Below are positions 44,601-55,824 of a stretch of DNA of 64,000 nt, piece by piece. Position 1 is the first letter of the stretch. The number at the start of each line of letters is the position of its first letter. The notes beneath the pieces were generated by a model that saw only the letters and a program-made list of their open reading frames with translations, had not been told where the DNA came from and did not search any database. The translations under genes were made by a program, and so were the position numbers. Location: NCBI RefSeq assembly GCF_902459465.1, contig NC_047066.1, forward strand, positions 22,075,047-22,139,046, given 5' to 3'. Source of the DNA: Asterias rubens (taxonomy: Eukaryota; Echinodermata; Asteroidea; Forcipulatida; Asteriidae).

Positions 44601-47600
44601 TCCTCATAACCCCCCCCCCCCCCCATTCCCCAAAAAATAAAAATACCCAAACAGGACTTTGGAAAGCACTGAGTAATCAGTGCTTAAACAATAAACAAAT
44701 TTGGATAAAAAAACAAATAATCTAGTAAATGTAAATGGAATGTTATGTTTTATTCAGATACCCAACATTTGTGGATGCACTGCGGGACATTGATGACCCG
44801 TTAACGATGTGTGCTACATTCAGCGCTATGAAGAAGAATGCTAAAGTAGAGAGTAGACTCATACCAATATGCAGCAGGCTAACAATGGAGTTTATGCAGT
44901 TTGTTATAGCTTCAAGAGCTCTCAAAAAGGTAAGTTATACGAATAAGTAATATAAAGCTAGTTACTTATTCATTGGTAAGAAATGTACGCGAATAAGTTA
45001 TATAAAGCTAGTTACTTATTCAAAATTTATTGTGCTTTCTTTAGCAGTGTTAAACGGTAACGATCACGACGCAAAGAGAACGCATTGGTTGAATTGCTCC
45101 ACCAATAATATGCACATGCTCATTCAACCAATATAATGGGTCCTTTGCGTCGTGTTCGTTATCTTTTTCTTATATCGCTGCAGTGTGACTCAACCCTCAT
45201 AGGCAATGCTGGTAGTTTGTTTATGCACTCATAAAGGATTTTTCATAATATCAATGAAATTCTTGAAATTTCTCTTTTTTCCCCAGGTGTTTCTATCCAT
45301 AAAAGGTATCTACTACCAAGTGGAAGTCCAAGGACAAACAATAACGTGGATCGTACCCTACGTCTTCACATCCACAGTAAGTGCATATACCAGGCCCTGG
45401 TGGCTGTTGTTTTATTCCATGTATTGTGCTGACATATTCCTTACCATAGGTGACTTGAGTCAACTGCACCCATACCCCTCGTCCTTACCATAGGTGACTT
45501 GAGTCAACTGCACCCATACCCCCTCTTCCTTGACTTCAGCCTAGAGTGCTGTAGCCATGGTTGGCGGTGCTGGGTCGGCCTGCTCAGGACTCACAATTTT
45601 TGGCCAGCACTCTGAGCAAAATACACTGTGCCATCCAGCACAGATTTCCTCTAGATTAATTCAAAATATTGTCCACTGTGCATTGATCTGAGACACAGCT
45701 AATGCTAGGTATCAAATGTCACAGAGAATGAACACAGTCAAAAGGCCATTCAACTTATTGCATGGCCTAATAACATGAACAGTTTTGAAACCTGGCATCA
45801 TGTCTGCAGCATGCACTTCAGCATTAATGGCCCCATCATTAAACATTGATAATTTTGTCAATCCACTCGCCTTTGGTGGACTTCCTAAAAAAATAAAATG
45901 AGATTTATTGCACACCACTAAAATTGGTCTAGCTACAAACCAGCATACCTGTCTTCCTTAACTTAGGTGACTTTAAAAGTACTTGCAATTTAAATGTGTG
46001 TTGTTTTTATTTTCTGCAGCGGCCGAGAGATATTGACTTAAGAATCATGTCAACCTTTGTGGAGTTTTACAGCACACTGCTTGGCTTCATCAACTACAGA
46101 TTGTACAGTACACTCAATCTACACTATCCACCCAAGGTAAGAAGAGTACATACTTTCAAGCTTTCTGGCACTATGTTTGCGGTCTCCGTATTTGTCAATA
46201 GCTTTGTTCGGAGGTGCCAGTCAGAAGCCTTAAAATTGGTAACTGCTGTGTAGCCAGGGATCACACCCAATTTTACGCTACAACCTGGGAAGCGGCAGCG
46301 AAGAGATCGCCTTTTTGTTTCAGATATTGACTAGGGGGAAGGGAAACTGACAGTGTAAATTATAAATAATTTGGAGTTGAACAAAGACAAATTTATTATA
46401 GCCGATTTCGAACCAACAACCTCCAGATTCATGTGCCGGCGCTCTACCAACTGAGCTAGCTATCTAGCCTTATGTTTGGCGGTCTCCCTTTTTTTTTACA
46501 ACCCCAAATATTCTGCCAAATGTTTTCATCTCGTATATCTGTTCCAAATGCTGGTTCTTAAAGATAAAGCTGTCTTCCAAAACTTATATAAAAATCAAAC
46601 CTCTTGGTTATGTCCATAGATCTCCCTTATTGAGAAATCCCGCACAACCGACGAATCAGACACCAGCACAAGTTTCTGTATGGATAAAGAAGAAGAACAA
46701 GAAAGGGTCGCAGCCATGACCCTTGACCTTGCAAAGGTCAGCAAGGAGCCAACCGGAGATGAGGATGAAGAGGAGAATGTTCAGGATGAGGAGCTTATGG
46801 CTGATGGGGTAAGTTGGTTATGAATCATTGATGTCATATACTTATGTCCGCCATTTTGTTTCTCGAAGGTGGATGTTAACCCTTAAGCACGCTACGCCCG
46901 GTGTATTTTGAGTTCTAAACATGCAATTTAAATGCAGCAAACAGCCGAGATAGAGCGTGATTTCCAGATGACAACAGTCTAAAAATAGAACATGGTTCCC
47001 TTTTAAAAAAATGATGCTGTCCACCTTCAAAGATTCAAAGGTCGAAAGTCCTTTCATGATCTACCAACGCAACGCATGTTTCCCTGTGTGGGACAGACTG
47101 TTTTCTCTGTGTGGGATGGACTGTATCGGATGTACCATGTACCTCACTCGCATGTACACAGTAATGGCGACCTTCTTATTGGTGTTTTTACACACAGAAT
47201 ACCATGATTTGAAAGGATTAAAAAAAGAAAAATTAGGTAAAGAGGTTATGTGTTGGGTGCCCGTTAAATGTTCCCACTCTTTTCCTCTGCTACAAAAGTA
47301 CCCCCCCCCCTATGAAGCCACCATAGGATTGTTACACCATGCAACATATCGAGCACCAAAAGAATCGTTTGGTTTCTTTAAGTCTCATGTATCTTTACTC
47401 TGGGTTGTTTTTGACAGACGCTTGACACAGAAGCAGTACAGGAAGCCAAGGAAGAACGAGACAAAGAAAAGAAATTCAAGAATCTTTTTGAAGGATGCAA
47501 GTTCTACCTCGCAAGAGAAGTACCAAGGGAGACCCTTACATTTGTCCTCAGGTAAAGACAGATTTAATAGATCATTATTTTTGCATCAGGGATAAAGATT

Positions 47601-50463
47601 ATTATTTGGTTTTACTCTAACATCAATGTGTATGACGTATTATAAGTATTATCAAAATAACTTCAAACTCATGCCAGACCTGAGAAATGATTTGTTAATT
47701 TTCATTCTTTCATGTAGGTGCTTTGGGGCCCAGGTATCTTGGGATAAGACGGTGTTCATTGGAGCAACGTATGACGTCAATGATGAGAGTATTACACATC
47801 AGATTGTGGATAGACCTCAACAGAAGAAGGAGTACCTCTCAAGGTAACGTACCAACAAAGACCCTCCCCCCCCCCCCATTTGGTTTTTCCTCCAAGCCTC
47901 AGTTTGACAACTGTTTTGAATGAATGTAAAAGAAGACTTTGTTATTAACTATTTTTGTATGTAAACTATTTTGTATAAATTGTAATTTTTACTGTAATTT
48001 GGCCGTTGGCTACGAGTGTAAAAAGCAATCAACCAAACTATTCTATACTTTTCTATTCTATATATTCATCAGTATTTTGTAAATTCATTGTTTGTTTTGT
48101 CTGTCTTGTCCTTGTTTCATGATTGACTGTTTGTTTGTTTGTCTATATATAGTCTGTTTTGTACAAGCCTCGGCTTACTCTAACAGCCTCATGCTCTCGC
48201 TCCTTTCAATTTATTCCTTATTTATTATTTGCTATGGCACTATAATCATTTTGTATACCTGCTAGCGTTTTTGTTACCATTCTATGTACTGATATTCTCA
48301 TATTGAATTATTTTCCAAAAAGAGTATGGACTTAACGTCATATAATGAATTGAATTAAAGATGGTGTCTACATGATGTTGGTTTACCATTTCATCTAATG
48401 TGTACCCTTCTCTTTACCTTCCTAGGTACTACATCCAGCCCCAGTGGGTGTTTGACAGCATTAACGCCCGCCTCCTACTCCCAGTGGAGGAGTACTTTCC
48501 AGGGGTTGTCCTACCTCCTCATCTCTCACCCTTCGTCCAGGAGAAGGAGGGTGACTACATGCCACCAGAGAAGAAGACTCTGTTGAACCGACAACATGGC
48601 ATCAACGCAGGTCAGTAGTCAAAGCATAATCATGTATTTCAAGTTATCATTTATGGGCATGCAACTCTTCCGCAGATTTGCGTTTTTCCGCATTTCATGA
48701 AATGGAAATCCACCATTACGAGAAAAAAAACTCTGCGTGAAAAAAAAACGCTGCATGAAAGAAAAAAATCTGTGTTGGATGCTCCGCAGAAGTTTACACA
48801 CAAAAGCATTACATAGTCCAGACTCTCCTCGTACAGCATACCTTCTACACTATTTTGTGCACAGTCTGGCTCCGTAGTGTTTTTATTGCTTGTTGAATAA
48901 GGGGATGCGGGGGAACCAGACGCTTAAAAGGTCCCAATACCTTGCATGGCCTTAAGTCTTATATGATTCTTATACAATTACAGGAAAGCCTGATGAGGGG
49001 AAAGAAAATGAGGAAGATGCTGAAGAAGACGAAGAGGAAGGAGGAAACATCAGCGAAGATGAAGAAGAATCACATCTGACTGAAGTAGAAGAAAGACATC
49101 TGAGTCAACTACAGAGAAAACAAGACATGGAGAGAAGAAGCAAACAACAGGTAACCATTTTATATTCCCAAATTATAAAAAATTATAAAACATCCCTTGA
49201 AATATTTCTGTCTGAAATGTCATATTTGATGAGAAATAATTAATATAACTTTGCGTTTGGAGTTTATCGCTCAGTGAGCGTTTTATTCATTTTTATTTTG
49301 GCATCAATGCAATGCAAAATTTGTAATTGGTTTTTCACAATTCTCTCGTGACCCAGATGGCTGATCGATCCCATACTTCTACAATTCTGTAATGTTCCTT
49401 TAAGTATAAGATTCAAACTGCCTCTAGCTACTTGGATATCTCAGTGGTCTAGTGGTAAGACATCTGCTGTAGATTGGCTATAGTCGTCGGTTCGAATCCC
49501 AACCGAGTAATATGCCTGTGATTTGTTTTCACAGAACTCTTTAAGTATAATACTTACACTCGTCGATGTAAGGGTAAAATAAAATAATATTTGTTATCCC
49601 AGATGCAAATTTAACATTTATTAGATGGTTTTGATTGATTAACTTGAATTTGTTTTGCAGGAAATCAAGGATACGTCTAAGCTATCTGTCGAGGCCGGTG
49701 AGGTGAAGCCAGTAGATGTAGTCTACGAAGCCGAGAAGGAAGCCAGGATGGAACGCTCTCTCCAAGAAATGATGATGACCAAGAAACGCAAGAGACTCTA
49801 TCAGAAACTCATGAAGAAACGCAAAACCAAACAGAAACAGGTCAGTGGGATCATACTTAATACTACTGTATCATTCCGGTCAATTTTTAGTCAAATGGTT
49901 TGGAGAAGACAGACACTAAAAATTAATAAATTAGAGATCGTCTTTAGTATTCTCCTTGAGACGATCAGAGCACACTGTTTGGAAATGTTGAGTTGTCAAC
50001 CATAAGGGCCCAGTTTTTATGGCTCTGCTTGCCGCCGAATTCTGCGCTTACGATCAACATTCTTTGCTTATGTGCAAGCGCTGAATTTCTGCGCTAGCTG
50101 TATAAACCTTGTTACAATGATTACCTTGAATGCCTTGTTACAATGATTACCCATGCGCACGCGCCAAATTTTCTGCTAACCTATGAAATACATTTGACGC
50201 AAGCATAGAATTCCCTGCTTCTGCAAGCGCCGATTCTTTGCTTACGGTAAGCAGAGCCATAACATTGGGTTTTGTTCTTTTCAGAACCAACACTCACATG
50301 GTGCTGCCTCAAACCTCACCTAATTAAGAGTTGGCTTTAAATGAGAAATTATTTGTGATTTTGATTTGTCCATGTATAGGTGCGTAAATTGACCAGCAGA
50401 CGAGAGCAGTATGACAGTGAGCAGAAAACCCAGAAGAAGAAGCAGAAGACTAGTGCGAAATAA
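41625..50463 (+). CDS. PES1: Pescadillo ribosomal biogenesis factor (complete, 14 exons, 602 aa)
   Basis: PES1 works with BOP1 and WDR12 in the nucleolus in 28S/5.8S rRNA maturation and 60S assembly. Exons: 41625-41645, 42646-42725, 43260-43413, 43795-43904, 44758-44929, 45287-45376, 46020-46136, 46620-46808, 47418-47551, 47718-47843, 48426-48610, 48984-49150, 49661-49840, 50380-50463. Every junction keeps phase and uses GT/AG. The start gives MGREKKKYQSG, the usual pescadillo beginning. Residues about 5-300 are the N-terminal domain ([45 protein letters not shown]). Residues about 331-420 are a BRCT domain ([24 protein letters not shown] with its conserved Trp). An acidic stretch at about 455-500 and a Lys/Arg-rich coiled tail follow. 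Length is close to the human protein (588). A LINE tail and a minisatellite sit in its introns. Confidence 0.97.
42021..42150 (+). repeat. MITE-like inverted repeat
   Basis: TTTCCGTATGGCGCCACCAC (left) is the exact complement of GTGGTGGCGCCATACGGAAA (right), arms near 28 bp, total about 130 bp. It lies in PES1 intron 1. Confidence 0.85.
43470..43732 (+). mobile_element. Non-LTR retrotransposon remnant (C-terminal region of pol)
   Basis: The plus-strand frame reads [16 protein letters not shown], then [19 protein letters not shown] and DILKIDTRL, ending near LSK. The order RFAGHC, then LW.P.HG.R..GRP..TY is the familiar tail that follows the reverse transcriptase domain of many LINEs. It is 5'-truncated, in PES1 intron 3, same orientation as the gene. 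Confidence 0.75.
44022..44192 (+). mobile_element. SINE fragment (family B variant)
   Basis: The decayed tRNA-like head (GTCCTGGCCAAACAGACCAC; B box GGTTTGAATCC) is followed by TGCCCTTGGGCAAGGCACTT. It runs straight into the 80-bp minisatellite, whose monomer is the body of the same element. Confidence 0.6.
44193..44512 (+). repeat. 80-bp minisatellite, 4 monomers
   Basis: CTCCTAGTGGATGATACCCA begins monomers at 44193, 44273, 44353 and 44433. Each contains GGTAACCCTGTTTCAGCC and AGGAGTAGGT, the SINE body stretch that is also in the 126-bp satellite. PES1 intron 4. Confidence 0.95.
45056..45163 (+). repeat. Short MITE-like inverted repeat
   Basis: GGTAACGATCACGACGCAAAG (left) pairs with CTTTGCGTCGTGTTCGTTATC (right), about 108 bp overall. 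PES1 intron 5. Confidence 0.75.
46205..46470 (-). mobile_element. SINE family D, reversed
   Basis: The reversed head TGCCGGCGCTCTACCAACTG and AGCTAGCTATCTAGCC ends at 46470. The body (GTGCCAGTCAGAAGCC, GCCAGGGATCACACCC) matches pieces at 2335 and 2810. PES1 intron 7. Confidence 0.65.
49425..49580 (+). mobile_element. SINE family A
   Basis: Head TCAGTGGTCTAGTGGTAAGA with B box GGTTCGAATCCC, then CGAGTAATATGCCTGTGATT and TTCACAGAACTC. It is collinear with 170-300. PES1 intron 12. Confidence 0.7.
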
Positions 50464-50904
50464 ATGAACTCTGCGCAAGGAGCAAATCTATTTGGACAAG
50501 GTATCACTTTGTATCGAACAATTGCATGTGATGTCATCAAACTATAGCGCCCTCTTGTGGGGGTCAAAGGAAGGTAATCAGAAACCTTTAAAAGGGGGAA
50601 ATCTGTTTCCTCCGGAAAATCTATCCCCAATATGGGAAATTAACATGGGCTGGGGGAGGAGGATTCAAAAGAGGGCGCTATCAGAAGAAATTTTACCCCG
50701 TTTGCCATGGGGAGGGGGGACACACAGAATCTCCTGCAACAGGGGCACCAAGGCAAAGACCAGGGCAGCAGAGGTCTTGACCTTCCAAGCCCCATTTTTG
50801 TTTTATTGCAGGCCTGGATTAAGGTGTTCTTTATCGTAATTATGATATTTTTTAAACAATTGTTTATTCATTTGGCAGTGAAGTTTAAAGAATATAATGT
50901 CTTA

Positions 50905-50919
50905 AATAAATACAATAAA
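50905..50919 (+). other. Polyadenylation signals of PES1
   Basis: Two AATAAA hexamers (50905-50910 and 50914-50919) lie about 440 bp after the PES1 stop codon, in an A/T-rich stretch. No other gene is near, so these are the likely 3' end signals. Confidence 0.6.
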
Positions 50920-51349
50920 TTAAATAGTTAGAATCAACATTAATTTGTCGATCTTTCATGCCAAATCATAATAATATTTGCCCGAATTTGAAGCTGGGTT
51001 CATTTGCTCATCAAGTAGATGAGAAGAAAATATTTCAGTTAACACAAACTTTCACGTGCACATCATTAATTGCAACGGGCAACATTTCATGGCCCTGCTT
51101 ACCTCTGAATCCTGCACTTGCAATCACCGTTCTACCTTTACAGAGCAAGTACTGAACTTTTGTGCTAGAAGTAAGCGAAGAATACCTTGAGCCACAGGCA
51201 CAAGCAACATATTATGCTTACCCGTGAAATATACTTGATGTACACATATAAGCTTCTGTAATACTAATTCTTTCTGCTTATGGTAAGCAGAGCCATGAAA
51301 CTTTGCTTACGGTAAGCAGAGCCACACACTTTACAGGGCGCTTTAAGCA

Positions 51350-51588
51350 CAGGGCCCAATTTCATAGAGCTGCTAAGCACAGAAATTTGCTTAGCATGAA
51401 ATTTTTGCCTTGATAAAAAACAGGATTACCAACAGTTGGATTTTCAGGATAAGCAAACAACAGCTGAACACCAGTAACAAGCAATAAGCAACAAATGGAA
51501 ATTTGGTTAGTAGTCCTGTTTTTATTAAGAAAGAAATTTCATGCTAAGCAAATTTTCGTGCTTAGCAGCTCTATGAAATTGGGCCCTG
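51350..51588 (+). repeat. Large palindromic MITE-like element ('GGGCCCAATTTCAT')
   Basis: CAGGGCCCAATTTCATAGAG with GCTGCTAAGCAC (left) is the exact complement of the right arm GTGCTTAGCAGC and CTCTATGAAATTGGGCCCTG. Arms exceed 50 bp. Many decayed relatives with 'AAGCACAAA' and 'GCTTAGCA' are spread through the window (1340-1450, 1520-1680, 11290-11690, 22805-22960, 29480-29640, 58180-58330). Confidence 0.9.
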
Positions 51589-52424
51589 AATTTTGCAGTA
51601 AGCAGTGCCATCAAAATTGACCCAGCATTTTAGCACATTTTAATTTTACCAATTTTGTTCTCTCCTATTTTCAATTTATGATTTCTATATTTTGTTTTAT
51701 TTTCCTTTGTAAATTTGCAATGCTAACTTTGCACCAATTCATTCATTTATATTAACTCATCATGACCTGTAATAAAAATTGGCATTATGCCAACATGAGA
51801 ACCATAGAAGATCGTTGTTTTTCTTTAGTATAATGTCCTACGCGACCATTTATTGGCAACTAGTTCCAAGCAAAAGATAGTATCGAATACAATGTTACCA
51901 TTGAAATATCTGTCCCACAACATGACGTCTGTGAGTGTGTGCATGTTGTTGTGCGTGTGTGAGCCATAGAAATCCAACCAGGAACGCTATGTGCTTCATT
52001 GATGTATGCGTAAAGCAGCGCATACGGCCTGCCCTACATCATGGCCACTTTCAAAGCAACAAAGTGGGTCTTGACACGGTCTATTAAAGAGTACATTCTG
52101 AAGTCCTGAATGCTGTTTTCCGCTTTGTGTGTATTTGTTTTGCTGTTCTGTTATAATTTTATAACGAAGTTCCTGTCACAAAGAGGTAATTTGGCCTGTC
52201 CCAGCTATCCTGTTTTCCAAAATCCATCGGAAATTGTTTCAATGCTTTTTACAGTCAGAATAATAATAGTAATAGTGGCTTCTTATATTGCGCACATATC
52301 TGTCACTCAAGTGACGCTCAAGGTGCTTTAACATTCAGTATTGACCTGAGAGGTTGGACTACGTTTTAATTATGAGACTTACTCCTTGGTACCATGTAAT
52401 GGTTTACAAAGTGCTGTGGCGCAA

Positions 52425-52610
52425 TATGCTGCCAATCCAGCCAGGAACACCCGGCCGAACCCCTTCTCTTTTGAACAAGTGCACTGGGTTCTTTATGTGT
52501 GTTACACAACACACAAGACCTTGCTTAAGGTCACAGCTGTCATGACTTGGACTTGAACCCACACTCTGCTGATCAGAAACACCAGAGTTGAATTCGTTGC
52601 CACAACACTT
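52425..52610 (-). mobile_element. SINE family B fragment, reversed
   Basis: AAGTGCACTGGGTTCTTTAT is the reversed body, and TGAACCCACACTCTGCTGAT then CAGAAACACCAGAGTT the reversed head. Confidence 0.65.
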
Positions 52611-52954
52611 CCAGTCATTAAAACACGGCTCTGCACACAGTGTGGTAGAGATCAGAGTTTCCATTTCTATGACTTGAAATAACACCAGTGTACACAGCAG
52701 TAAAATCATTTAAAATATTATTTTATTCCATCAAAAACATCTAAGTGCACATTGGGTTTCATCATAACAATCACTAACAAACATAGAATCACATTCTGCA
52801 GAAATTTTACAAAATTTAAACTTTCACCTTTCCTGAGAAACCACCTATGTAGGAAACAAAATGCTGTTGTTTATTATTTGTTAAATGCACTGGAGATTTT
52901 GAGGCATCTTGGCGTATCAACCTTTGAGGTTACATGTGATAACAGCAGCAACTG

Positions 52955-53084
52955 AGGCCGTGTCTGAATTGGCGACTTTGGCTACAGCTACGGCTAGATC
53001 AGTGCGTCTGTCAGTGTTGAAGAATAGCAGACGCGTGCAATCTAGCCATAACTGTAGCCGAAGTCGCCAATTCGGACACGGCCT
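52955..53084 (+). repeat. 130-bp near-perfect palindromic MITE
   Basis: The left arm AGGCCGTGTCTGAATTGGCG continues ACTTTGGCTACAGCTACGGC; the right arm is its complement with only a few mismatches, ending CGAATTCGG-type then ACACGGCCT. Arms are about 45 bp with a loop of about 40 bp. Confidence 0.9.
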
Positions 53085-54312
53085 AACAATCTGATATTTT
53101 GAAACGCTAGGTGGCAGCAGACTTAACCAGGTAAAATGTCAATTGCTGACTTAGTTCTGACACTGCTCTTTATATATATACCGACTGGATATGGGGTCCA
53201 GTGCGTTGATTGAAGTCCCCACGGACGCCATTTAGAAACGCCCAAAACAAACAGTGTGGGGCATGTTCTTACATGTGCATACAGTCCTGTTTTTTAGCCG
53301 AAATACCTGCTTGTGCGACAATAAACTGCACTAACGGATACACCTGGTTTGTGGTAAGACGTTCTATATATTTTGAGCATGCGCACGTCTGCTGCCACCT
53401 AGTGTCCCAAAAAGTCTCTCGTTGCCCATGATACACATTTGAAATAAAAATATCATTTGGGAGCATAAACCTGTCTTTGTTGTTCCACATTGCAAAATTT
53501 TCAACTAAATTGGACAGTGACATCATGTGTATTTTTTTCACCACATCAGCTGTAAGAAAAGAAATTAGACTTGTGCAAGTATTCATTCATTAACCCACCT
53601 GTTTATGACTAGTGGAATGCATTATATACATACAACAAGTGGAACAAGATTACAAATAACGACCGAAGGCATGATACAAGTTTAGTATTTACAAACTCTA
53701 ATATACAAAATGGACACAATCTTTGGTTTTACAATTGATAACACACTATGTGAATGCACCTTGTGAAATATGGCATTCTTTAACAACACTCAAAATAACT
53801 GCCCTTAATGGAATTTAGTCATAACACCTTTATTAACAACACTTTGCGTTAGTTAGTAATTTTTCATAAATTCAGTAGGCACTATTTGCTTGTTTGCAAT
53901 TTAATACGGCATCTTGAAATCGAGCCAAACCAAGCCCAGTACTCTTGGCGGTGCAGTTTAGTCTGAACGATAATGGCAGTATGGTACAGTCAAACTTGTG
54001 AAAATGTTTTAAAATCAACAACCGAAGTTTAAACCGGGTTGGGATCACCAAAACAAGCAGCATGTGTGAGATTGGTTAATAATTTCCACATTCACATTTA
54101 ACCATAATGCAGCCATTTTGTTACAATACATTTAAGTTAGAGTAAACAAAGACTAATAATAATATTAATGTTTTCATATCACGCTCTATCTACCGTCTCA
54201 AAGCACTTATTAATTATTAATTTTGTAACACAAGTTTGTAAAGTTTTTTAATAATTGAAACCCATTGTTGTAGCACCTTACAAGGGTTTACGTGGTGTTG
54301 TGGCACATTCAT

Positions 54313-54699
54313 TGAAGGAACACGTTGCCTTGGATCGGACGAGTTGGTATAAAAAGCGTTTATAACCGTTTGTTATAAAATGCATATGGTTGGAAAGATG
54401 TTTTAAAAGTAGAATACAATGATCAACAAAATTTTGCCTCGAAATTACGTGGTTTTCATTTTACTTTGCGAACTAAGACTGGGGGCCATTTATAGGGGTC
54501 AAAAATTTGACTCCCATAAATGGCCGACTGTGTTCGTCGACAAGGTAAAAGGAAAACCGTGCAATTTCGAGGCGTGTTTGTGTGGATCATTGTATTCTAC
54601 TTTTAAAACATCTTTCTAACCATATGCATTTTATAACAAACGGTTACAAACGCTTTTCAAAGACCAACTCGACCGATCCACGGCAACGTGTTCCTTTAA
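54313..54699 (+). repeat. MITE-like fold-back element, family 4
   Basis: Same arms as the copy at 26055-26443 (GTTGCCTTGGATCGGACGAG; ATCCACGGCAACGTGTTCC). Confidence 0.85.
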
Positions 54700-54744
54700 C
54701 AGAAACACAGGGGCTAACCTCTTATCTTAGCTATAAAATGTATG

Positions 54745-54915
54745 TAACTGGGTCTACACGCATTACACAACACACAGAACTACAACTAAACGTCTGTAGG
54801 GCGAAACAATAGTGTCTTGCTGATGAACACAAAGTGTAAAGACCGAGATTCGAACCCACACTTTGCTCAATCAGAAACACAAGAGCTTGGTTCAAGCACT
54901 TGGCCAAGACACACC
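54745..54915 (-). mobile_element. SINE family B fragment, reversed
   Basis: TGGGTCTACACGCATTACAC is the reversed body and CGAACCCACACTTTGCTCAA then TCAGAAACACAAGAGC the reversed head. Confidence 0.55.
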
Positions 54916-55824
54916 ACTCTGATAGGTTCAAAAGATTAGACCATTACCATTATTGCAAAAGGAAACTGGGTAAAAATACAGAACAAGTTTCAAATAAATT
55001 AGTCTCATTATAATTTAAATTGTTTAATTTCTTCATTAAAATTACAAAATTTATCAAAATTAAAACAAAATTAAAATGCTGTGATGGAATACAAATATGG
55101 AGGGTGGGAATTCTATAAAACAATTCATCAACATTTACAAGAAATATCAAATACAGTATTCTACATCAATATTTGTTAACAGTTAATTTCACACAAAAAT
55201 GCATAGAATATCACACTAGGAGTACACTCGCAGGAATAACATAACATTAGAAACACTGACATAGATAAAAAGATAACCGGATGGCTAACTTTGTACTGAC
55301 GCAAGTCGACTGACTCTGCGATAAATCGTGGTTGCGCCATTCCCGATGTCAACACTTATGTTACTGTGTCCATACACAAACCAACTTGCGAGGTAATTTT
55401 AACAATGGAACAATGCTACCCCACAAGGTTTTCTTAGTATTGCTTAGAAATGACTGCCAAGCAAAAATATAAGCAGCTAATACTGCTAAGGAATGTTCTG
55501 CATAGCATGTTGAACAGGACTGTTATTCTGTGTTGAAATTTGTTGCTGGTGATGTGTCTACTATCTTGAATATCAAAGGCACATGTTCCTAAATGCGCAT
55601 GACATCAATTGAGAAGGGCGCCCTCACATGGAGGTTAAAAGAAAGTTGCTCATTGGTTATCCTGTGCAAAGTGCGTACATGTAGGTGCGCGTTTCCATTG
55701 TTTCGTCATTATTGCTCCTCTGAAGATGGCGGCATGATAACATCAATGCAAGATCCATGCAGATAATGTTCATCATTGAAATCGCACATCCCTCAGAACT
55801 AACTCACTCCTCCATTGTTCATCT

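Larger units (their letters stand above)
50940..55824. other. Intergenic, no gene seen
   Basis: No exon with splice sites and protein similarity on either strand. It holds inverted-repeat elements (50010-50270 just before it, 51080-51320, 51350-51588, 52955-53084, 54313-54699), SINE fragments (52425-52610 and 54745-54915, reversed) and a short GT-rich run near 51935-51965. The 3' UTR of the TLCD gene should enter from the right. Confidence 0.6.

Noticed and set aside
47011..47595. 194-residue gene in PES1 intron 8
   Set aside because: The frame runs out of phase through PES1 exon 9 (47418-47551) and its upstream part has no similarity; the PES1 frame is clearly the coding one.
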